Source: Pandoraea terrae (lineage in GTDB: Bacteria > Pseudomonadota > Gammaproteobacteria > Burkholderiales > Burkholderiaceae). From it: a stretch of 64,000 bases of DNA. Under the pieces are notes generated by a model that worked only from the letters and a program-made list of their open reading frames with translations, had not been told where the DNA came from and did not search any database. The stretch spans positions 1 through 64,000 of the forward strand of contig NZ_CABPRZ010000014.1 of assembly GCF_902459695.1 (NCBI RefSeq), read 5' to 3'. Positions 21,754-33,205 of the stretch are shown here, in pieces (position 1 is the stretch's first letter; every line of letters begins with the position of its first letter). The position numbers and the translations under genes were made by a program.

Positions 21754-22536
21754 TCAGGCTTCGTCGCGCTGCCTGACGGCCTCGAACAGGCAAATCGCGG
21801 CGCACGCCGCAACATTCAATGATTCCATGCCGCCCGGCTGCGGAATCCGGACTGGCGTCTCGATCCGGTCGAGCCACGCCTGCGATACCCCCGCCCCCTC
21901 GTTGCCGAATACCCACGCCACCGGCCGGCGCAGATCCTGTCCGTAGAGCGACGTTTGCGCCTGCAGACTCGTGGCGAGCAGCGGCACGCCCAGCCGCGGG
22001 GCCAACGCGTCCGCCGGGCAGTGTTCCACGATATTGAGCATGAAATGTGCGCCCATGCCGGCGCGCAGTACCTTGCTCGACCAGCACAATGCCGTGCCGG
22101 ACGTACAGAACACGTCGCGCACACCCGCCGCCGCCGCAGTGCGCAGGATCGAGCCGACGTTGCCCGCATCCTGCACCGCGTCCAGAATCACGCAATCGGT
22201 TGTCTGCCGCTTCGGCAAATGCCCCGCCGGCATATCGATCAGGAATACCAGGGCGACGCCATTGACCAGCGTCGACAGGGGCTCGAACAGCGTTTCCGGC
22301 AAACAGACACGCAGCGAGTCTTCGACGCGCGCCCAGATGGCCGCCACCTCGGGATCATGCAATGCCGGCTCGGCGACCACGCACGCCAAAGGCTGCCCGA
22401 CCGCACCGAGATAGGCGTCGGCCAGATGTACGCCTTCGAGCAGCGTCTGCCCGGTACGCCGGCGCTGGTGGCTCGACTGCGCGAGCAGTTTCAGGCGTTT
22501 GTAGAACGGATTGTCTTTGGAACTGATGAGTTTCAT
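21754..22536 (-). CDS. TrmH/SpoU-family 2'-O-ribose RNA methyltransferase
   Basis: 260 residues. The N-terminal substrate-binding domain (SSKDNPFYKRLKLLAQ, TLLEGVHLADAYL) is followed by the SPOUT domain with motif 1 DAVQDAGNVGSILRTAAAAG, motif 2 VFGNEGAGVS and motif 3 IPQPGGMESLNVAACAAI, the deep-knot SAM site. It methylates rRNA or tRNA; the exact nucleotide is not decided by sequence. It is the last gene of the rpsB-to-rnhB superoperon, 87 bases after rnhB. Confidence 0.92.
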   Translation of the reverse strand: MKLISSKDNPFYKRLKLLAQSSHQRRRTGQTLLEGVHLADAYLGAVGQPLACVVAEPALHDPEVAAIWARVEDSLRVCLPETLFEPLSTLVNGVALVFLIDMPAGHLPKRQTTDCVILDAVQDAGNVGSILRTAAAAGVRDVFCTSGTALCWSSKVLRAGMGAHFMLNIVEHCPADALAPRLGVPLLATSLQAQTSLYGQDLRRPVAWVFGNEGAGVSQAWLDRIETPVRIPQPGGMESLNVAACAAICLFEAVRQRDEA

Positions 22537-22623
22537 GGCGTGAATTCGTGGCCGCCGCCGCGCTGCCCGCGCACAATGTGCAGGCGTTCGTCGGCATACG
22601 CCGGCAGGATACGCCCGCCGGGC

Positions 22624-23349
22624 CTAATACGGTAGGTCCGCCAGCGACAGGCCGAAGGCTTCGAACGCCTCGCGCACCGGGGCAAACGAGCGGCGATGAT
22701 GCGGCGTCGGCCCGAACGCCCGTAATGCCGCAAGATGGCGCGGCGTGCCGTAGCCGGCATGTTCGTCGAAACCGTATTGCGGGAACTGTTCGTGCAATGC
22801 CGTCAATTGACGGTCGCGGGTGACTTTGGCAAGGATCGACGCCGCCGAAATGGCCGGGACCTTGTCGTCCCCCTTGACAATGGCTTGCGCGGGCATCGGC
22901 AACTGCGGGCAACGGTTCCCGTCGATCAACGCCAGCGCCGGCACACGGGGCAGGCCCGCCACGGCGCGTTGCATGGCGAGCATCGTGGCATGCAGGATGT
23001 TGAGCGAGTCGATTTCTTCGACGCTCGCCTCGGCCACGAAGAACGCCAGGGCTTTCTCGGCGATTTCGTCGAAAAGCGCCTCGCGGCGCCGGGCCGTCAA
23101 TTTCTTCGAATCGGCCAATCCCTCGATGGGACGAGCCGGATCGAGAATGACCGCCGCCGTCACGACCGGACCGGCGAGCGGGCCGCGGCCCACTTCATCC
23201 ACGCCGCAGGTCAGCGCCGGGTCGGCGATGAACGAAAAATCGAGCGACATCTGCGGCACCGGTGCAGGCTTGCCCGGTGTGCGGCCCGCGCGCGTCACGG
23301 CCGGCTTCACAGTCGGCTTCACCGCCGACTTCACCGCGGGCGGGCTCAA
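22624..23349 (-). CDS. rnhB: Ribonuclease HII
   Basis: 241 residues. It removes ribonucleotides and RNA primers from DNA. The family motif [15 protein letters not shown] holds the first catalytic Asp/Glu pair, with [13 protein letters not shown] and DGNRCP (third Asp) following. An N-terminal extension of about 40 residues rich in Lys/Pro/Val repeats ([10 protein letters not shown]) precedes the domain, and an internal start is possible. The start overlaps the lpxB stop by 4 bases (translational coupling). Confidence 0.95.
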   Translation of the reverse strand: MSPPAVKSAVKPTVKPAVTRAGRTPGKPAPVPQMSLDFSFIADPALTCGVDEVGRGPLAGPVVTAAVILDPARPIEGLADSKKLTARRREALFDEIAEKALAFFVAEASVEEIDSLNILHATMLAMQRAVAGLPRVPALALIDGNRCPQLPMPAQAIVKGDDKVPAISAASILAKVTRDRQLTALHEQFPQYGFDEHAGYGTPRHLAALRAFGPTPHHRRSFAPVREAFEAFGLSLADLPY

Positions 23350-24521
23350 AGTCGCCCCTTGGCGCGCAGCACGCGATCGATCACCTCGGCGGCGCGTTCG
23401 GCAGTCCCCTGGCGCAACGTGTGATGCAAACGGGTAAATCGCTCATGCAGGGCATCCCGCAGCGACACGTCGCGCAGTTGCTGCCACACGGCATCGGCCA
23501 GCGCCTCCGGTGTTGCGAAGTGCTGCAACAGCTCCGGCACGACGAATTCGCCCGACAGGATGTTCGGCAAGCCGACATACGGCAGATACCCCTGCCGCTT
23601 CATGATTTGCGCGGTGAGCCAGGGCACCTTGTAGGAAATGACCATCGGCTTCTTGTACAACGCTGCTTCGAGCGTCGCGGTACCGCTTGCGAGCAGCACG
23701 CTGTCCGACGCTTCCATCGCAACATGCGCGCGCCCGTCGGTGATCGTCAGCGCCAGTTCCGGATATTGATCGAACAGCGGCTGCAGCATGCCGCGCAAAC
23801 GCGGCGTCGCCACCGGCAGCACGAAGCGGATCGCCGGTTCGCGCGCCGCCAGGCGCTTCATCGCCGCAAAAAATACCGGCCCGATGCGCTGGACTTCCGA
23901 GGCTCGGCTGCCCGGCAATACAGCCACGACAGGGCCATCGCCTGTCAGGCCCAGTTCCGCACGCGCGCCCGCCACATCCGGTTCGAGGGGGATCTTGTCG
24001 GCCAGCGGATGGCCGACGAAAGTCGCATCGATGCCCGCACGTTCGTAGATTTCGACCTCGAACGGAAACAGGCACAGCATATGATCGACGGCGCGCTTGA
24101 TCTTCTTGATACGGCCGCCGCGCCACGCCCAGATCGACGGGCTGACGAAATGGATCGTCGGCACGCCAGCCTCGCGCAAGGCGATTTCGAGATCGAAGTT
24201 GAAGTCGGGGGCGTCGATGCCGACAAAGCCGAGCGGCTTGTCGGCCAGCCAGCGTTCGCGCAATTGCTTGCGGATCGCGAGGATTTCGCGCAGATGCTTG
24301 ATGACTTCGACATAGCCCATGACCGAGAGCTTGTCGACCGGCCACAGGGCGTCGAAACCCTGCTCTGCCATGTGCGGGCCGCCGACGCCGGCATACGCAA
24401 CATCTGCCGGCCAACGCCCCTTCAGGCCGGCCAGCACGCTGCCGGCGATGAGATCGCCGGACAGCTCGCCGGCCACCATGGCCAGGGTGCGCTCGCCGGC
24501 GCCATTCGAAAGCGCCGACAT
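23346..24521 (-). CDS. lpxB: Lipid-A-disaccharide synthase
   Basis: 391 residues, normal length. This GT-B glycosyltransferase joins UDP-diacylglucosamine and lipid X at the inner membrane to form the lipid A disaccharide. Visible are [23 protein letters not shown]-type [22 protein letters not shown], and the sugar-nucleotide site [12 protein letters not shown] and [12 protein letters not shown]. It lies between lpxA (8-base gap) and rnhB (4-base overlap). Confidence 0.97.
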   Translation of the reverse strand: MSALSNGAGERTLAMVAGELSGDLIAGSVLAGLKGRWPADVAYAGVGGPHMAEQGFDALWPVDKLSVMGYVEVIKHLREILAIRKQLRERWLADKPLGFVGIDAPDFNFDLEIALREAGVPTIHFVSPSIWAWRGGRIKKIKRAVDHMLCLFPFEVEIYERAGIDATFVGHPLADKIPLEPDVAGARAELGLTGDGPVVAVLPGSRASEVQRIGPVFFAAMKRLAAREPAIRFVLPVATPRLRGMLQPLFDQYPELALTITDGRAHVAMEASDSVLLASGTATLEAALYKKPMVISYKVPWLTAQIMKRQGYLPYVGLPNILSGEFVVPELLQHFATPEALADAVWQQLRDVSLRDALHERFTRLHHTLRQGTAERAAEVIDRVLRAKGRL

Positions 24522-24528
24522 GCGCGAC

Positions 24529-25323
24529 TTACCGAATGATGCCGCGCGAAGCGGTACCGAGAAAATCGAGAAGCTCGCGCACAGGCGCGTTCACGTCGGG
24601 CGCACTTGCACCGGCGGCGATCGCTTCGATTTCCTTCTTGGCTTCCTCAAGGGTCAGCCCGTTCTTGTACAGCACCTTGTAGACGTTGCGCAGCGCGGTG
24701 ATCGCATCGGCCGAGAAACCGCGACGGCGCAGGCCTTCGACATTGACGCCATGCGGCGTGGCACGATCGCCCGAGGCAATCACGAACGGCGGCACGTCCT
24801 GTACCAGCACCGACGCGCCACCGATCATGGCATGCGCACCAATACGCACAAACTGGTGCACGCCGGTCATGCCGCCGATGATCGCCCAGTCGTCCACATG
24901 CACGTGGCCGGCCAATTGGGCGTTGCTCGAAAACACGGTGCGGTCGCCGACATGGCAATCGTGGGCGATATGCACGTAGGCCATGATCCAGTTGTCGCTG
25001 CCGACACTGGTCAGGCCGCCATCCTGTACCGTACCGGTGTGGATCGTGACGAATTCGCGGATCCGGTTACGGTCGCCCATCACGAGCCGCGTCGGCTCGC
25101 CGGCGTACTTCATGTCTTGCGGCTCGCCGCCGATGACCGAGAAATGCCCGATCTTGTTGTCTTCGCCGAGGGTGGTGTGCCCTTCGATGACGCTATGCGA
25201 ACCGACCTGGGTGCGCGCGCCGAGAGTAACGTTGGGGCCGACCACCGCATACGGCCCGATGATCACGTCATCGGCCAATTGGGCTTTGGGATCGACTACC
25301 GCAGTAGGATGGATGTTCGCCAT
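24529..25323 (-). CDS. lpxA: UDP-N-acetylglucosamine acyltransferase
   Basis: 264 residues. It catalyses the first acylation of UDP-GlcNAc in lipid A synthesis. The left-handed beta-helix shows hexapeptide repeats from the start ([26 protein letters not shown]), the catalytic His region [19 protein letters not shown], and a C-terminal helical domain. Its neighbours fabZ and lpxB are the conserved order. Confidence 0.97.
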   Translation of the reverse strand: MANIHPTAVVDPKAQLADDVIIGPYAVVGPNVTLGARTQVGSHSVIEGHTTLGEDNKIGHFSVIGGEPQDMKYAGEPTRLVMGDRNRIREFVTIHTGTVQDGGLTSVGSDNWIMAYVHIAHDCHVGDRTVFSSNAQLAGHVHVDDWAIIGGMTGVHQFVRIGAHAMIGGASVLVQDVPPFVIASGDRATPHGVNVEGLRRRGFSADAITALRNVYKVLYKNGLTLEEAKKEIEAIAAGASAPDVNAPVRELLDFLGTASRGIIR

Positions 25324-25357
25324 AGGAATACCAGTTCGCTCAAGCCGTAACGTCGGT

Positions 25358-25804
25358 CTACTTGACTACGCAGGTGAACTCGGCGGTTGCAGCCACCTTG
25401 TCGCCCACCATCGCGCGCCCCTTGAATTTGTACACGTGGAGCTTCTTGTGCACGAACTCGACGTCAAGAATCAGTTGGTCGCCCGGTTCGACCATCTGCT
25501 TGAAGCGAACGTTCTCGATACCCGCAAAATAGTAGAGCGTGTTCTCGTCGCGCCCCCCCTCTTCCGAGAATGCGAGCAGCGCGGCGGCCTGCGCCAGCGC
25601 CTCGACGATCAGCACGCCCGGCATCACCGGACGCTGCGGATAATGGCCCGCGAAGAACGGTTCGTTGATGGTCACATTCTTGATGACCTTGATGTTCTTG
25701 TGCGGCTCCAGGGCAATCACGCGATCGACCATCAGCATCGGGTAACGATGCGGCAGCAGCTTCAGAATCTTGTGGATATCGATGTTGCAGTTGAACTCGC
25801 TCAT
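25358..25804 (-). CDS. fabZ: (3R)-hydroxyacyl-ACP dehydratase
   Basis: 148 residues. It dehydrates 3-hydroxyacyl-ACP in fatty acid elongation and competes with LpxA/LpxD for the same acyl donors. The hot-dog active-site stretch [20 protein letters not shown] holds the catalytic His and Glu. [13 protein letters not shown] at the N-terminus is typical. The start overlaps the lpxD stop by 4 bases. Confidence 0.97.
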   Translation of the reverse strand: MSEFNCNIDIHKILKLLPHRYPMLMVDRVIALEPHKNIKVIKNVTINEPFFAGHYPQRPVMPGVLIVEALAQAAALLAFSEEGGRDENTLYYFAGIENVRFKQMVEPGDQLILDVEFVHKKLHVYKFKGRAMVGDKVAATAEFTCVVK

Positions 25805-26859
25805 TTTTCTTGCAAGCCTTTAACCTTTGCTTCGAGTTGGCGCAGACGATCGCGCATCTTGTCCAGATTGCGCATGATCGCCGCGTTTTTGTTCCATTCC
25901 GCGTTCGGCACCGCCGGAAACGCGCTGGTGTAGACGCCCGGTCCCGGAATTGATTTCGAGACGCCGGACTTGGCGGTAACGATGACGCGATCGCCGATCG
26001 TGACATGGCCGGCAACCCCGACGGCCCCGCCGATCATGCAATGGCGACCAATGGTGCTGCTGCCGGCAATGCCCGCGCAGCCTGCGATCACTGTGTAGGC
26101 GCCCACGCGCACGTTGTGACCGATTTGCACCTGATTGTCGATCTTGCAGCCGCGCTCGATGACCGTATCGGCCATCGCGCCACGGTCGATCGACGTCGAC
26201 GCGCCGATTTCGACATCATCTTCGATTACGGCGCGCCCCACCTGCGGGATCTTGACCCATTCACCGCCGGCAGCGGTGAAATCGGGCGCGAAGCCGAAAC
26301 CGTCGGAGCCGATCACGGCCCCGGCGTGGATAATGCAGCGCGCACCGATCACGCTCGCGTGATACAGGGTGGCGTTGGCGTAGATCAGCGTGTCGTCGCC
26401 GATCGTCGAACCTCGTCCGATGAAGACGTTGCCGACAATGCGCACGCGCTCGCCCAGGCGCACGCCCGCTTCGATCACGACTTGCGGGCCGACGCTGGCC
26501 GACGCCGGCACCACCGCCGACGGGTCCACCACGGCACTGGGGTGCACCCCCGCCACCACTGCAGGTTCCGCGGCGGCGGCGAACATCTGGGCGACACGCG
26601 CAAAATACGCGTAGGGGTTCGGCGCCACGATCCAGCTGCGGCCGTCATGCCCCGTCAGCTTGTCGAAGTCGGCGCGAGAGAGGATAACGGCGGCGGCGCC
26701 CGAATCGGCGACTTGCGCGAGATACAGCGGATTGGACAAAAAAGCGAGTTGGTGCGCCCCCGCCCGATCGAGCGGCGCCAAGCCCTCGATCGCGACGTTG
26801 CCGCCACCGATCAGGTCGCCGCCGAAGCGGGCGACGATTTGGTCCAGCGTGACAGTCAT
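25801..26859 (-). CDS. lpxD: UDP-3-O-(3-hydroxyacyl)glucosamine N-acyltransferase
   Basis: 352 residues from the ATG of [14 protein letters not shown]; a second ATG two codons earlier is also available. It adds the N-linked hydroxyacyl chain in lipid A synthesis. The N-terminal uridine-binding domain precedes a long left-handed beta-helix of hexapeptide repeats, then a C-terminal helix. The catalytic His lies in the DGFGFAPDF to [12 protein letters not shown] region. It overlaps fabZ and follows skp after 13 bases. Confidence 0.96.
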   Translation of the reverse strand: MTVTLDQIVARFGGDLIGGGNVAIEGLAPLDRAGAHQLAFLSNPLYLAQVADSGAAAVILSRADFDKLTGHDGRSWIVAPNPYAYFARVAQMFAAAAEPAVVAGVHPSAVVDPSAVVPASASVGPQVVIEAGVRLGERVRIVGNVFIGRGSTIGDDTLIYANATLYHASVIGARCIIHAGAVIGSDGFGFAPDFTAAGGEWVKIPQVGRAVIEDDVEIGASTSIDRGAMADTVIERGCKIDNQVQIGHNVRVGAYTVIAGCAGIAGSSTIGRHCMIGGAVGVAGHVTIGDRVIVTAKSGVSKSIPGPGVYTSAFPAVPNAEWNKNAAIMRNLDKMRDRLRQLEAKVKGLQEK

Positions 26860-26872
26860 GAGCAACCGTTCC

Positions 26873-27385
26873 TTACTTGCCGTTAAGCACCTTCAGCACC
26901 TTGTCCGTGATGTCGATGCGCGGGCTCACGTACACGGCTTCCTGCACGATCAGGTCGTACTTCTCCTGCTCGGCGATCTGCTTGATCACTTTATTGGCAC
27001 GCTCGAGCACAGCGGCAAGTTCCTCGTTGCGGCGCTGATTGAGGTCTTCCCGGAACTCGCGCTGCTTGCGCTGGAATTCGACGTCGGCCTGGGAAAGGTC
27101 GCGCTGGCGCCGTCCCCGCTCCACGTCGCTCAGCGTCGCGCCGTCCTTGTCCATCTTTTCCGACATGACTTTCAGACGCTGCGCCAGGTCCTGCAGATCC
27201 TTGTCACGCTTCGAAAATTCCGCCTCGAGTTTGGACTGCGCGTTCTTGGCCGGCGTGGAATCCCGCAGGATGCGGTCGGAATTGACCGCGGCGATGCGCG
27301 CTTCCTGACCCCATGCCGACAAAGCGGCGCCGGTCAGCAATACGGCGGCGAAGCCGCGCGTCAGGTGCTTGCGGATACCGTTCAA
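26873..27385 (-). CDS. skp: OmpH/Skp-family periplasmic chaperone
   Basis: 170 residues. A signal peptide ([26 protein letters not shown], cleavage near AWG-QE) precedes the OmpH domain. Two long charged helices form the tentacles ([39 protein letters not shown]). Skp holds unfolded outer-membrane proteins in the periplasm for delivery to BamA, encoded just upstream. Length and gene order match the family. Confidence 0.95.
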   Translation of the reverse strand: MNGIRKHLTRGFAAVLLTGAALSAWGQEARIAAVNSDRILRDSTPAKNAQSKLEAEFSKRDKDLQDLAQRLKVMSEKMDKDGATLSDVERGRRQRDLSQADVEFQRKQREFREDLNQRRNEELAAVLERANKVIKQIAEQEKYDLIVQEAVYVSPRIDITDKVLKVLNGK

Positions 27386-27437
27386 AGTGTTACCCCTTAC
27401 AACAATATGACGTTCGGAACCAGATTGGCCAAGGGCA

Positions 27438-29741
27438 TCAGAACGATGTACCGACCTGGAACTGGAACTTCTGATACTGATCGCCCGGCTTTTTCGTGAG
27501 CGGGAAACCCATGCTGATCTTCAACGGACCGATCGGCGAAATCCACGACAGGCCGAAGCCGTAAGAATAGCGCAGGTTATTGACCGTAATCGCCTGGCCG
27601 TTATCGAATACGTTACCGCCGTCGAAGAACGTGAAGATACGCAGCGTACGGTCATAGCCGGTGCCCGGCAGCGGGAACGTCAATTCGACGTTGCCGATCA
27701 GCTTCGATGCGCCACCGATCGGATCGCCGTTGGTGTCCTTCGGACCCAGCGAGCTCGGCTCGTAGCCGCGCACCGAGCCGATACCGCCCGCGTAGTAGTT
27801 CTTGAAGATCGGGAACGGCTGGCCGTGCAGGCCGTGACCGTAACCGACTTCGCCGTTGAGCGCCAGCGTGAAGCCACGGCTCACCGGATAGTAGAACTGG
27901 TGCTGGTAGTACGCGCGATAGTATTTGGTCGTCCCGATCGGCGTACCGAGTTCCAGGTTGGCCTGTTGGTAGTGACCGCGGTTCGGGATCAGGGCACTGT
28001 CACGCGAATCGCGCGACCAGCCGACCGTCAGCGGGTAGTTGTTGCTGACGAAGCCAAATTGATTCGCGTAGTCCGTGTAACGTTGCGGCGTGGTGCCGTC
28101 GGTCGTCAGCTTCAGGCGCGTCTGCTCGAAACCCAGGCCGAAGAACACCGTATCGACTTCCGAAAACGGCACGCCGAACTTCAGGTTGCCGCCCAGCGTG
28201 TTGATGCGGAAATCGCTGCTCGACGACAGCAGCAGCGGCTGATACGTGCGGTAGTAGACGTCCGTGATACGGCTCACGCCGTCGACCGTGAAGTACGGAT
28301 CGACCTGCGTAACCTGAAGGGTACGGTAGGTCTTGCCGGTATTGACGTTCACCGAAAGGCTCGTGCCCGAACCGAACACGTTGTCCTGGCTGATACCGGC
28401 CTGCAACACCACCTTGTCCGTGGACGAGAAACCCGCACCGACGTTGATCGTGCCGGTCGGCTTTTCCGCCACCTTGACCTGCAGGTCGACCTGATCGTTC
28501 GAACCGGCCACCGGCTCGGTCGTCACATTCACGTCGGTAAAGTACCCGAGGCGGTTGATACGGTCCTGCGACAGCTTCAGGCGGTCCGAATCGAACCACG
28601 AGCTTTCGAGCTGGCGCATTTCGCGGCGGATGACCTCATCGCGCGTACGCGAGTTGCCGACGATGTTGATCTTGCGCACGTATACGCGGCGGCCCGGCTC
28701 GACAGCCATCGCCAGCGCAACGGTATGGTTGGCGCGATCGATCTGCGGCTGGGCATTGACATTCGCGAACGCGAAGCCGTAGTTGCCCAGCAGGTCGGTA
28801 ATGGCCTTGGTGCTCGCTTGCAGCTTGGCGGCCGAGAACGTGTCGCCGGCCTTCAGTTGCACGAGTTTCTGGATTTCGTCCTGCTTGCCGAGCATCTCGC
28901 CGGACAACTTCACGTCGGAGACCTTGTACGGTTCGCCTTCGTGGACGTTGATCGTCAGGAACATCTCGTTCTTGTCCGGCGTGATGGACACGTCGGTCGA
29001 CTCGATATTGAACTCGAGGTAGCCGCGATTCAGGTAGAACGAGCGGAGCTTCTCCAGGTCACCCGTGAGCTTGTCCTTCGAGTACAGGTCGTTCTTCGAA
29101 TACCACGACAGCCAGTTCGGCGTGCCCAGTTCCATTTCCGCGCGCAGGTCGGAGGTCGAGAACGCCTTGTTGCCGACGAAATTGATCTGCTGGATGGTCG
29201 CCTTGGGGCCTTCCGTCACCGCGAACTGGATGCCGACGCGATTGCGCTCGAGCGGCGTCACCGTGGTCTTGACCTCGGCAGCGTAGTAACCGCGCGTGAG
29301 GTACTGACGCTTGAGCTCCTGCTCCGACTTGTCGAGCAGGTTGCGGTCGAACGTACGGCCTTCGTTCAGGCCGACGGAACGCAAGGCCTTCTTCAGCCCG
29401 TCCTTGTCGAATTCCTTGATGCCGAGAAAGTCGATCGTAGCGATCGCCGGGCGTTCATCGACATGCACGACCAGCACGTTGCCCACTGCCTCGACGCGAA
29501 CATCGGAGAACAGGCCAGTGGCGTAGAGCGCACGAATCGCTTCGGTGCCCTTATCATCGTTGAATGTCTCGCCGGGTTTGACCGGCAAGTAGGAAAACAC
29601 GGTGCCGGGTTCGATGCGCTGCAACCCCTCCACTCGGATATCCTTGACCACGAACGGTTCAACGGCGTGCGCCAGGAAACTATGTGCCGCCAGAACCGCA
29701 ATTACCAGGGTCTTCGGAACAAGGTGGTATTTTTTCGACAA
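27438..29741 (-). CDS. bamA: Outer membrane protein assembly factor BamA
   Basis: 767 residues. A signal peptide (cleavage near AHA-VEPF) is followed by five POTRA repeats over about residues 25-425 (beginning FVVKDIRVEGLQRIEPGTVF) and a 16-strand Omp85 barrel ending in the aromatic FQFQVGTSF signature. The insertion loop VRGYEPSSLGP (the VRGY/F motif of Omp85 loop 6) is intact. It is the core of the BAM complex, which inserts outer-membrane beta-barrels. It is flanked by rseP and skp. Confidence 0.98.
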   Translation of the reverse strand: MSKKYHLVPKTLVIAVLAAHSFLAHAVEPFVVKDIRVEGLQRIEPGTVFSYLPVKPGETFNDDKGTEAIRALYATGLFSDVRVEAVGNVLVVHVDERPAIATIDFLGIKEFDKDGLKKALRSVGLNEGRTFDRNLLDKSEQELKRQYLTRGYYAAEVKTTVTPLERNRVGIQFAVTEGPKATIQQINFVGNKAFSTSDLRAEMELGTPNWLSWYSKNDLYSKDKLTGDLEKLRSFYLNRGYLEFNIESTDVSITPDKNEMFLTINVHEGEPYKVSDVKLSGEMLGKQDEIQKLVQLKAGDTFSAAKLQASTKAITDLLGNYGFAFANVNAQPQIDRANHTVALAMAVEPGRRVYVRKINIVGNSRTRDEVIRREMRQLESSWFDSDRLKLSQDRINRLGYFTDVNVTTEPVAGSNDQVDLQVKVAEKPTGTINVGAGFSSTDKVVLQAGISQDNVFGSGTSLSVNVNTGKTYRTLQVTQVDPYFTVDGVSRITDVYYRTYQPLLLSSSSDFRINTLGGNLKFGVPFSEVDTVFFGLGFEQTRLKLTTDGTTPQRYTDYANQFGFVSNNYPLTVGWSRDSRDSALIPNRGHYQQANLELGTPIGTTKYYRAYYQHQFYYPVSRGFTLALNGEVGYGHGLHGQPFPIFKNYYAGGIGSVRGYEPSSLGPKDTNGDPIGGASKLIGNVELTFPLPGTGYDRTLRIFTFFDGGNVFDNGQAITVNNLRYSYGFGLSWISPIGPLKISMGFPLTKKPGDQYQKFQFQVGTSF

Positions 29742-29810
29742 CTTGCTTCCCCAAGAATCTATTTAACCGTAAGTTCGGATTTGCCCGCGAATGGCAGGCG
29801 CGTGACGCTG

Positions 29811-31187
29811 TCAACGCAGGAGCTTCGACAGGTCATTGAAAAGTGCTACGGCAGAGAGCAGCAAGATGCAGAGGAGCCCTATCCGCTGCAATGCGCTCTG
29901 CCACCGCTCGGAAACCGCCCGACCGGTGATCGCTTCGACCGCATAATATAACAGATACCCACCGTCCAGAACCGGAATCGGCAAGAGATTCAATACGCCA
30001 AGGCTGATACTGACGAGGGCCAGAAAGGCGATAAAGTAATCGAGGCCGAGACGCGCCGAACGTCCCGCGTAGTCGGCGATGGTCACCGGTCCGCTCAAGT
30101 TCTTCAACGACGCCTGGCCGATCACCATCTTGCCGAGCATTTTCAATGAGAACGCAGTGACGTCCCACGTCCGCTGCGTCCCCTTCGACACCGCGTCCAC
30201 CGGCCCGTAACGGACCGTGACCATTTCCATCTGGCTCGCCAGCGCCGCGCCGATCTTGCCCACGGGCGCGCCCGCATCGGCCGCGTCGGCGACCGGCACA
30301 AGCGTGACGTCGCGCAAGGCGCCGTCCCGTTTGATTGTCAACGTCAAGGGGCGGCCGGCATGCGCGTGCACCGCGTCGACCAGCGCCTTGGCGGAAGCCA
30401 GCGGGTGGCCGTCGAGTGCCGTGACTTCATCGCCCACGCGCAGGTCCGCTTTCTCGGCGGCGCCACCCGGCAGCAACGAGCCGACTTTCACGCGTGCGGA
30501 GGGCACCAGCCCCAGGCGCTGCATGAAATCGTCCTCTCCCGTGGCATCCAGCGGCACGCCGCCCGCGTCGATCGAATATTCCGAGGTACCGCCGGGTGCC
30601 CGCACGACGAGCGTCACGCGTTCGCCGGCCAACAGGGGATCGACCAGTTTCCAGCGCAGGTCCTCCCAGGAACGGACCGGCGCCGCCTCGCCCAAATCGC
30701 CGCCATCGACACGCTCGCGCACGCCGGTAATCAACTCGCCGCCGGCCAGCCCCGCGCGCGCCGCAACGGTCCCGGCGTCCGGCGCAGCCAGACGCGCCAC
30801 CGGTTCTGTCACGCCGGCCAGATTCAACCCGGTGTAAAGGACGATGGCGAGCAGGAAATTGGCCACGGGGCCCGCCGCGACAATGGCGATGCGCTTGGCG
30901 ACCGGCTGGCGGTTGAAGGCCCGTGGACGATCCTCGGGCGACACGGCCTGGGACGGGTCCCGTTCGTCGAGCATGCGCACATAGCCGCCCAGCGGCAGCG
31001 CACACAGGGTCCATTCGGTCTTGTCGGGACCGCTGGTCCACTTGAGCAGCGGCCGGCCGAAACCGACCGAAAAACGCAGCACCTTGACGCCGCACACGCG
31101 CGCCACGGAATAATGGCCGAGCTCGTGGAACACCACGAGGACCCCGATGGCGACCGCGAAAGCGAGTAAGGTGCTGAGCAGCGTCAT
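29811..31187 (-). CDS. rseP: Site-2 metalloprotease RseP
   Basis: 458 residues. This intramembrane zinc protease cleaves anti-sigma-E in the envelope stress response. The zinc motif HELGH is in the first helix ([13 protein letters not shown]), with the second catalytic motif [13 protein letters not shown] near the C-terminus. PDZ region(s) lie between, including [21 protein letters not shown], and there are four membrane helices. It overlaps dxr by 4 bases, so translation is probably coupled, and it precedes bamA. Confidence 0.96.
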   Translation of the reverse strand: MTLLSTLLAFAVAIGVLVVFHELGHYSVARVCGVKVLRFSVGFGRPLLKWTSGPDKTEWTLCALPLGGYVRMLDERDPSQAVSPEDRPRAFNRQPVAKRIAIVAAGPVANFLLAIVLYTGLNLAGVTEPVARLAAPDAGTVAARAGLAGGELITGVRERVDGGDLGEAAPVRSWEDLRWKLVDPLLAGERVTLVVRAPGGTSEYSIDAGGVPLDATGEDDFMQRLGLVPSARVKVGSLLPGGAAEKADLRVGDEVTALDGHPLASAKALVDAVHAHAGRPLTLTIKRDGALRDVTLVPVADAADAGAPVGKIGAALASQMEMVTVRYGPVDAVSKGTQRTWDVTAFSLKMLGKMVIGQASLKNLSGPVTIADYAGRSARLGLDYFIAFLALVSISLGVLNLLPIPVLDGGYLLYYAVEAITGRAVSERWQSALQRIGLLCILLLSAVALFNDLSKLLR

Positions 31188-32392
31188 GACGTAGCCGGGG
31201 CCGGCAAGGCGGCGATTCGGGTTTGCGCCAGCGTGCGCGCGCGGCGGTCGGCGTCGAGCACGTCGTCAAGCGACAGTGCGGGGCCGACCGGGACGGCGTC
31301 GAGCACGTGCTCGACGATCTGCGAGATGTCGGTAAATCGGATCCGGCCCGCAAGAAAGGCGTCGACGGCGACTTCGTTCGCGGCATTGAGCAATGCCCCC
31401 GCCGTCCCGGCGCGGCGCAGCGCCTCGAAGGCCAGCCGCAGGCACGGGAAACGGCGCAGGTCGGGCGCTTCGAAGGTCAGCTTGCCGATCTCGGCAAGAT
31501 CGAGCGGACGCACACCTGAGGCAATCCGGTCGGGAAATGCCAGCGCGTGCGCGATCGGCGTGCGCATATCGGGGTTGCCGAGTTGCGCCAGCATTGAGCC
31601 GTCGGTGTAGGACACCATCGAATGGATCACGCTTTGCGGATGAATCAGGACCTCGATCCGCTCGGCGGACACGCCGAACAGCCAGTGCGCCTCGATGACT
31701 TCGAGCCCCTTGTTCATCATGCTGGCCGAATCGACGGAAATCTTGCGGCCCATGACCCAGTTCGGGTGCGCGCACGCCTCGTCGGGTGTCACGTCGTGCA
31801 GCGACGCCAGCTCCCGTTCGCGGAATGGACCGCCCGACGCCGTCAGCACGAGACGCTCCACGCCGCGCAACACGCGCGCGCCCTCGCCGCCGGCAACGGC
31901 GCCGCGAGGCAGGCATTGGAAAATCGCGTTGTGCTCGCTGTCGAGCGGCAACAGCGTCGCACCGGCGCGCTCGGCCGTCGCCATGAACAATGCGCCGGAC
32001 AATACCAGCGCCTCCTTGTTCGCGAGCAGGATCCGTTTGCCGGCACGCGCCGCCTCCAGCACCGGATTCAGGCCTGCGGCACCGACGATGGCCGCCACTA
32101 CGGTATCCGCCTCGGCGGCGCCGGCAATCTCGACGAGCGCGGCGGCGCCATGGCGCACTTCGGTACGTACGTCCGCCGCCCTCAGGCGCGCCGAGAGTTC
32201 CGCGGCACCGTGGGCGTCGGCCACGACGGCCAGCGCCGGACGATACGCCACGCACTGCTCGAAGAGGCGCTCGAGATTACGATGCGCCGACAGGGCGTGC
32301 ACCGTGAAGCGATCGGGATGGCGGCTCACCACATCGAGCGTATTGACGCCAATGGAGCCGGTGGAGCCGAGAATGACAAGTCGTTGCGACAT
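31184..32392 (-). CDS. dxr: 1-deoxy-D-xylulose 5-phosphate reductoisomerase
   Basis: 402 residues. It converts DXP to MEP in the non-mevalonate isoprenoid pathway, supplying UppS downstream. The NADPH motif [17 protein letters not shown] is at the N-terminus. The metal/substrate region [15 protein letters not shown] and [11 protein letters not shown], and [23 protein letters not shown], are intact. It overlaps rseP by 4 bases and follows cdsA after 3. Confidence 0.98.
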   Translation of the reverse strand: MSQRLVILGSTGSIGVNTLDVVSRHPDRFTVHALSAHRNLERLFEQCVAYRPALAVVADAHGAAELSARLRAADVRTEVRHGAAALVEIAGAAEADTVVAAIVGAAGLNPVLEAARAGKRILLANKEALVLSGALFMATAERAGATLLPLDSEHNAIFQCLPRGAVAGGEGARVLRGVERLVLTASGGPFRERELASLHDVTPDEACAHPNWVMGRKISVDSASMMNKGLEVIEAHWLFGVSAERIEVLIHPQSVIHSMVSYTDGSMLAQLGNPDMRTPIAHALAFPDRIASGVRPLDLAEIGKLTFEAPDLRRFPCLRLAFEALRRAGTAGALLNAANEVAVDAFLAGRIRFTDISQIVEHVLDAVPVGPALSLDDVLDADRRARTLAQTRIAALPAPATS

Positions 32393-32395
32393 AAA

Positions 32396-33205
32396 TCAGA
32401 TGAACACCAAAGCCAGCGGGAGCACGGGCAATAGCGCGTCGATGCGGTCAAGCACGCCGCCATGCCCCGGCAACAAATGGCTCGAATCCTTCACGCCGGC
32501 CTGGCGCTTCAATTGCGATTCGAACAGGTCGCCCACCACGCTGAACGCGACGAGCAACGTGAGCAGCAGGATGCCGGCGGACAGGCCGACCGTATCGCGC
32601 AAGTGCGAAACGATGGTCGGGGCAGACAATCCGCTGAACAGCACCCCCGCCGCAGCCGCCATCACCAGCAGCCAGCCGCCGATCGCACCTTCCCACGATT
32701 TCCCGGGGCTGATCGACGGCGCCAGCTTACGGCGGCCGAACGTGCGGCCCGCGAAATAAGCGCCGGTATCGGCGATCCACACGATCACCAGCACCGACAA
32801 CAGGAACGCAATGCCGTGCTCACGTGCCAGGCAAAGCGCCTGCCACGCAGCGACCAGCACGACGGGTCCCGCGCACAGCAACAGCGCCCGCCAAACCCCC
32901 TTCGTGGCCGGCCTGCGCATCAGGGCGTAGGGCCCCGCCAACACCCAGAACAGGGCAGCCGGCTTGAGCCACACATGGGACAGGGCGAGGCCGCTGCGCC
33001 ATGTCAACGCCACGGTTGCGAGCGAGACTGCGCCATAGAATCCGGCGCCAACACCGCCCATGCCCATCAAGCGCGCCCATTCCCAGCCGGCGGCGGTGAC
33101 GATGATGGCGGCGAGCCATGCAAACTGCGCCGGCGTACCGGCGAAGATCACGGGCAAAAGAATCAGCAGCAGTACGACAGCGGTGATAACGCGTGTCTTG
33201 AGCAT
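32396..33205 (-). CDS. cdsA: Phosphatidate cytidylyltransferase (CDP-diacylglycerol synthase)
   Basis: 269 residues, polytopic with about eight helices. It makes CDP-diacylglycerol, the precursor of all phospholipids, at the inner membrane. The family signature appears as DTGAYFAGRTFGRRKLAPSISPGKSWEGAIGG (split here across about residues 155-186) and KDSSHLLPGHGGVLDRIDAL near the C-terminus. Its start shares one base with the uppS stop. Confidence 0.97.
   Translation of the reverse strand: MLKTRVITAVVLLLILLPVIFAGTPAQFAWLAAIIVTAAGWEWARLMGMGGVGAGFYGAVSLATVALTWRSGLALSHVWLKPAALFWVLAGPYALMRRPATKGVWRALLLCAGPVVLVAAWQALCLAREHGIAFLLSVLVIVWIADTGAYFAGRTFGRRKLAPSISPGKSWEGAIGGWLLVMAAAAGVLFSGLSAPTIVSHLRDTVGLSAGILLLTLLVAFSVVGDLFESQLKRQAGVKDSSHLLPGHGGVLDRIDALLPVLPLALVFI

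Noticed and set aside
27825-29951. 708-codon plus-strand open frame opposite bamA
   Set aside because: Antisense shadow with Arg/His/Val-rich composition; no domain.
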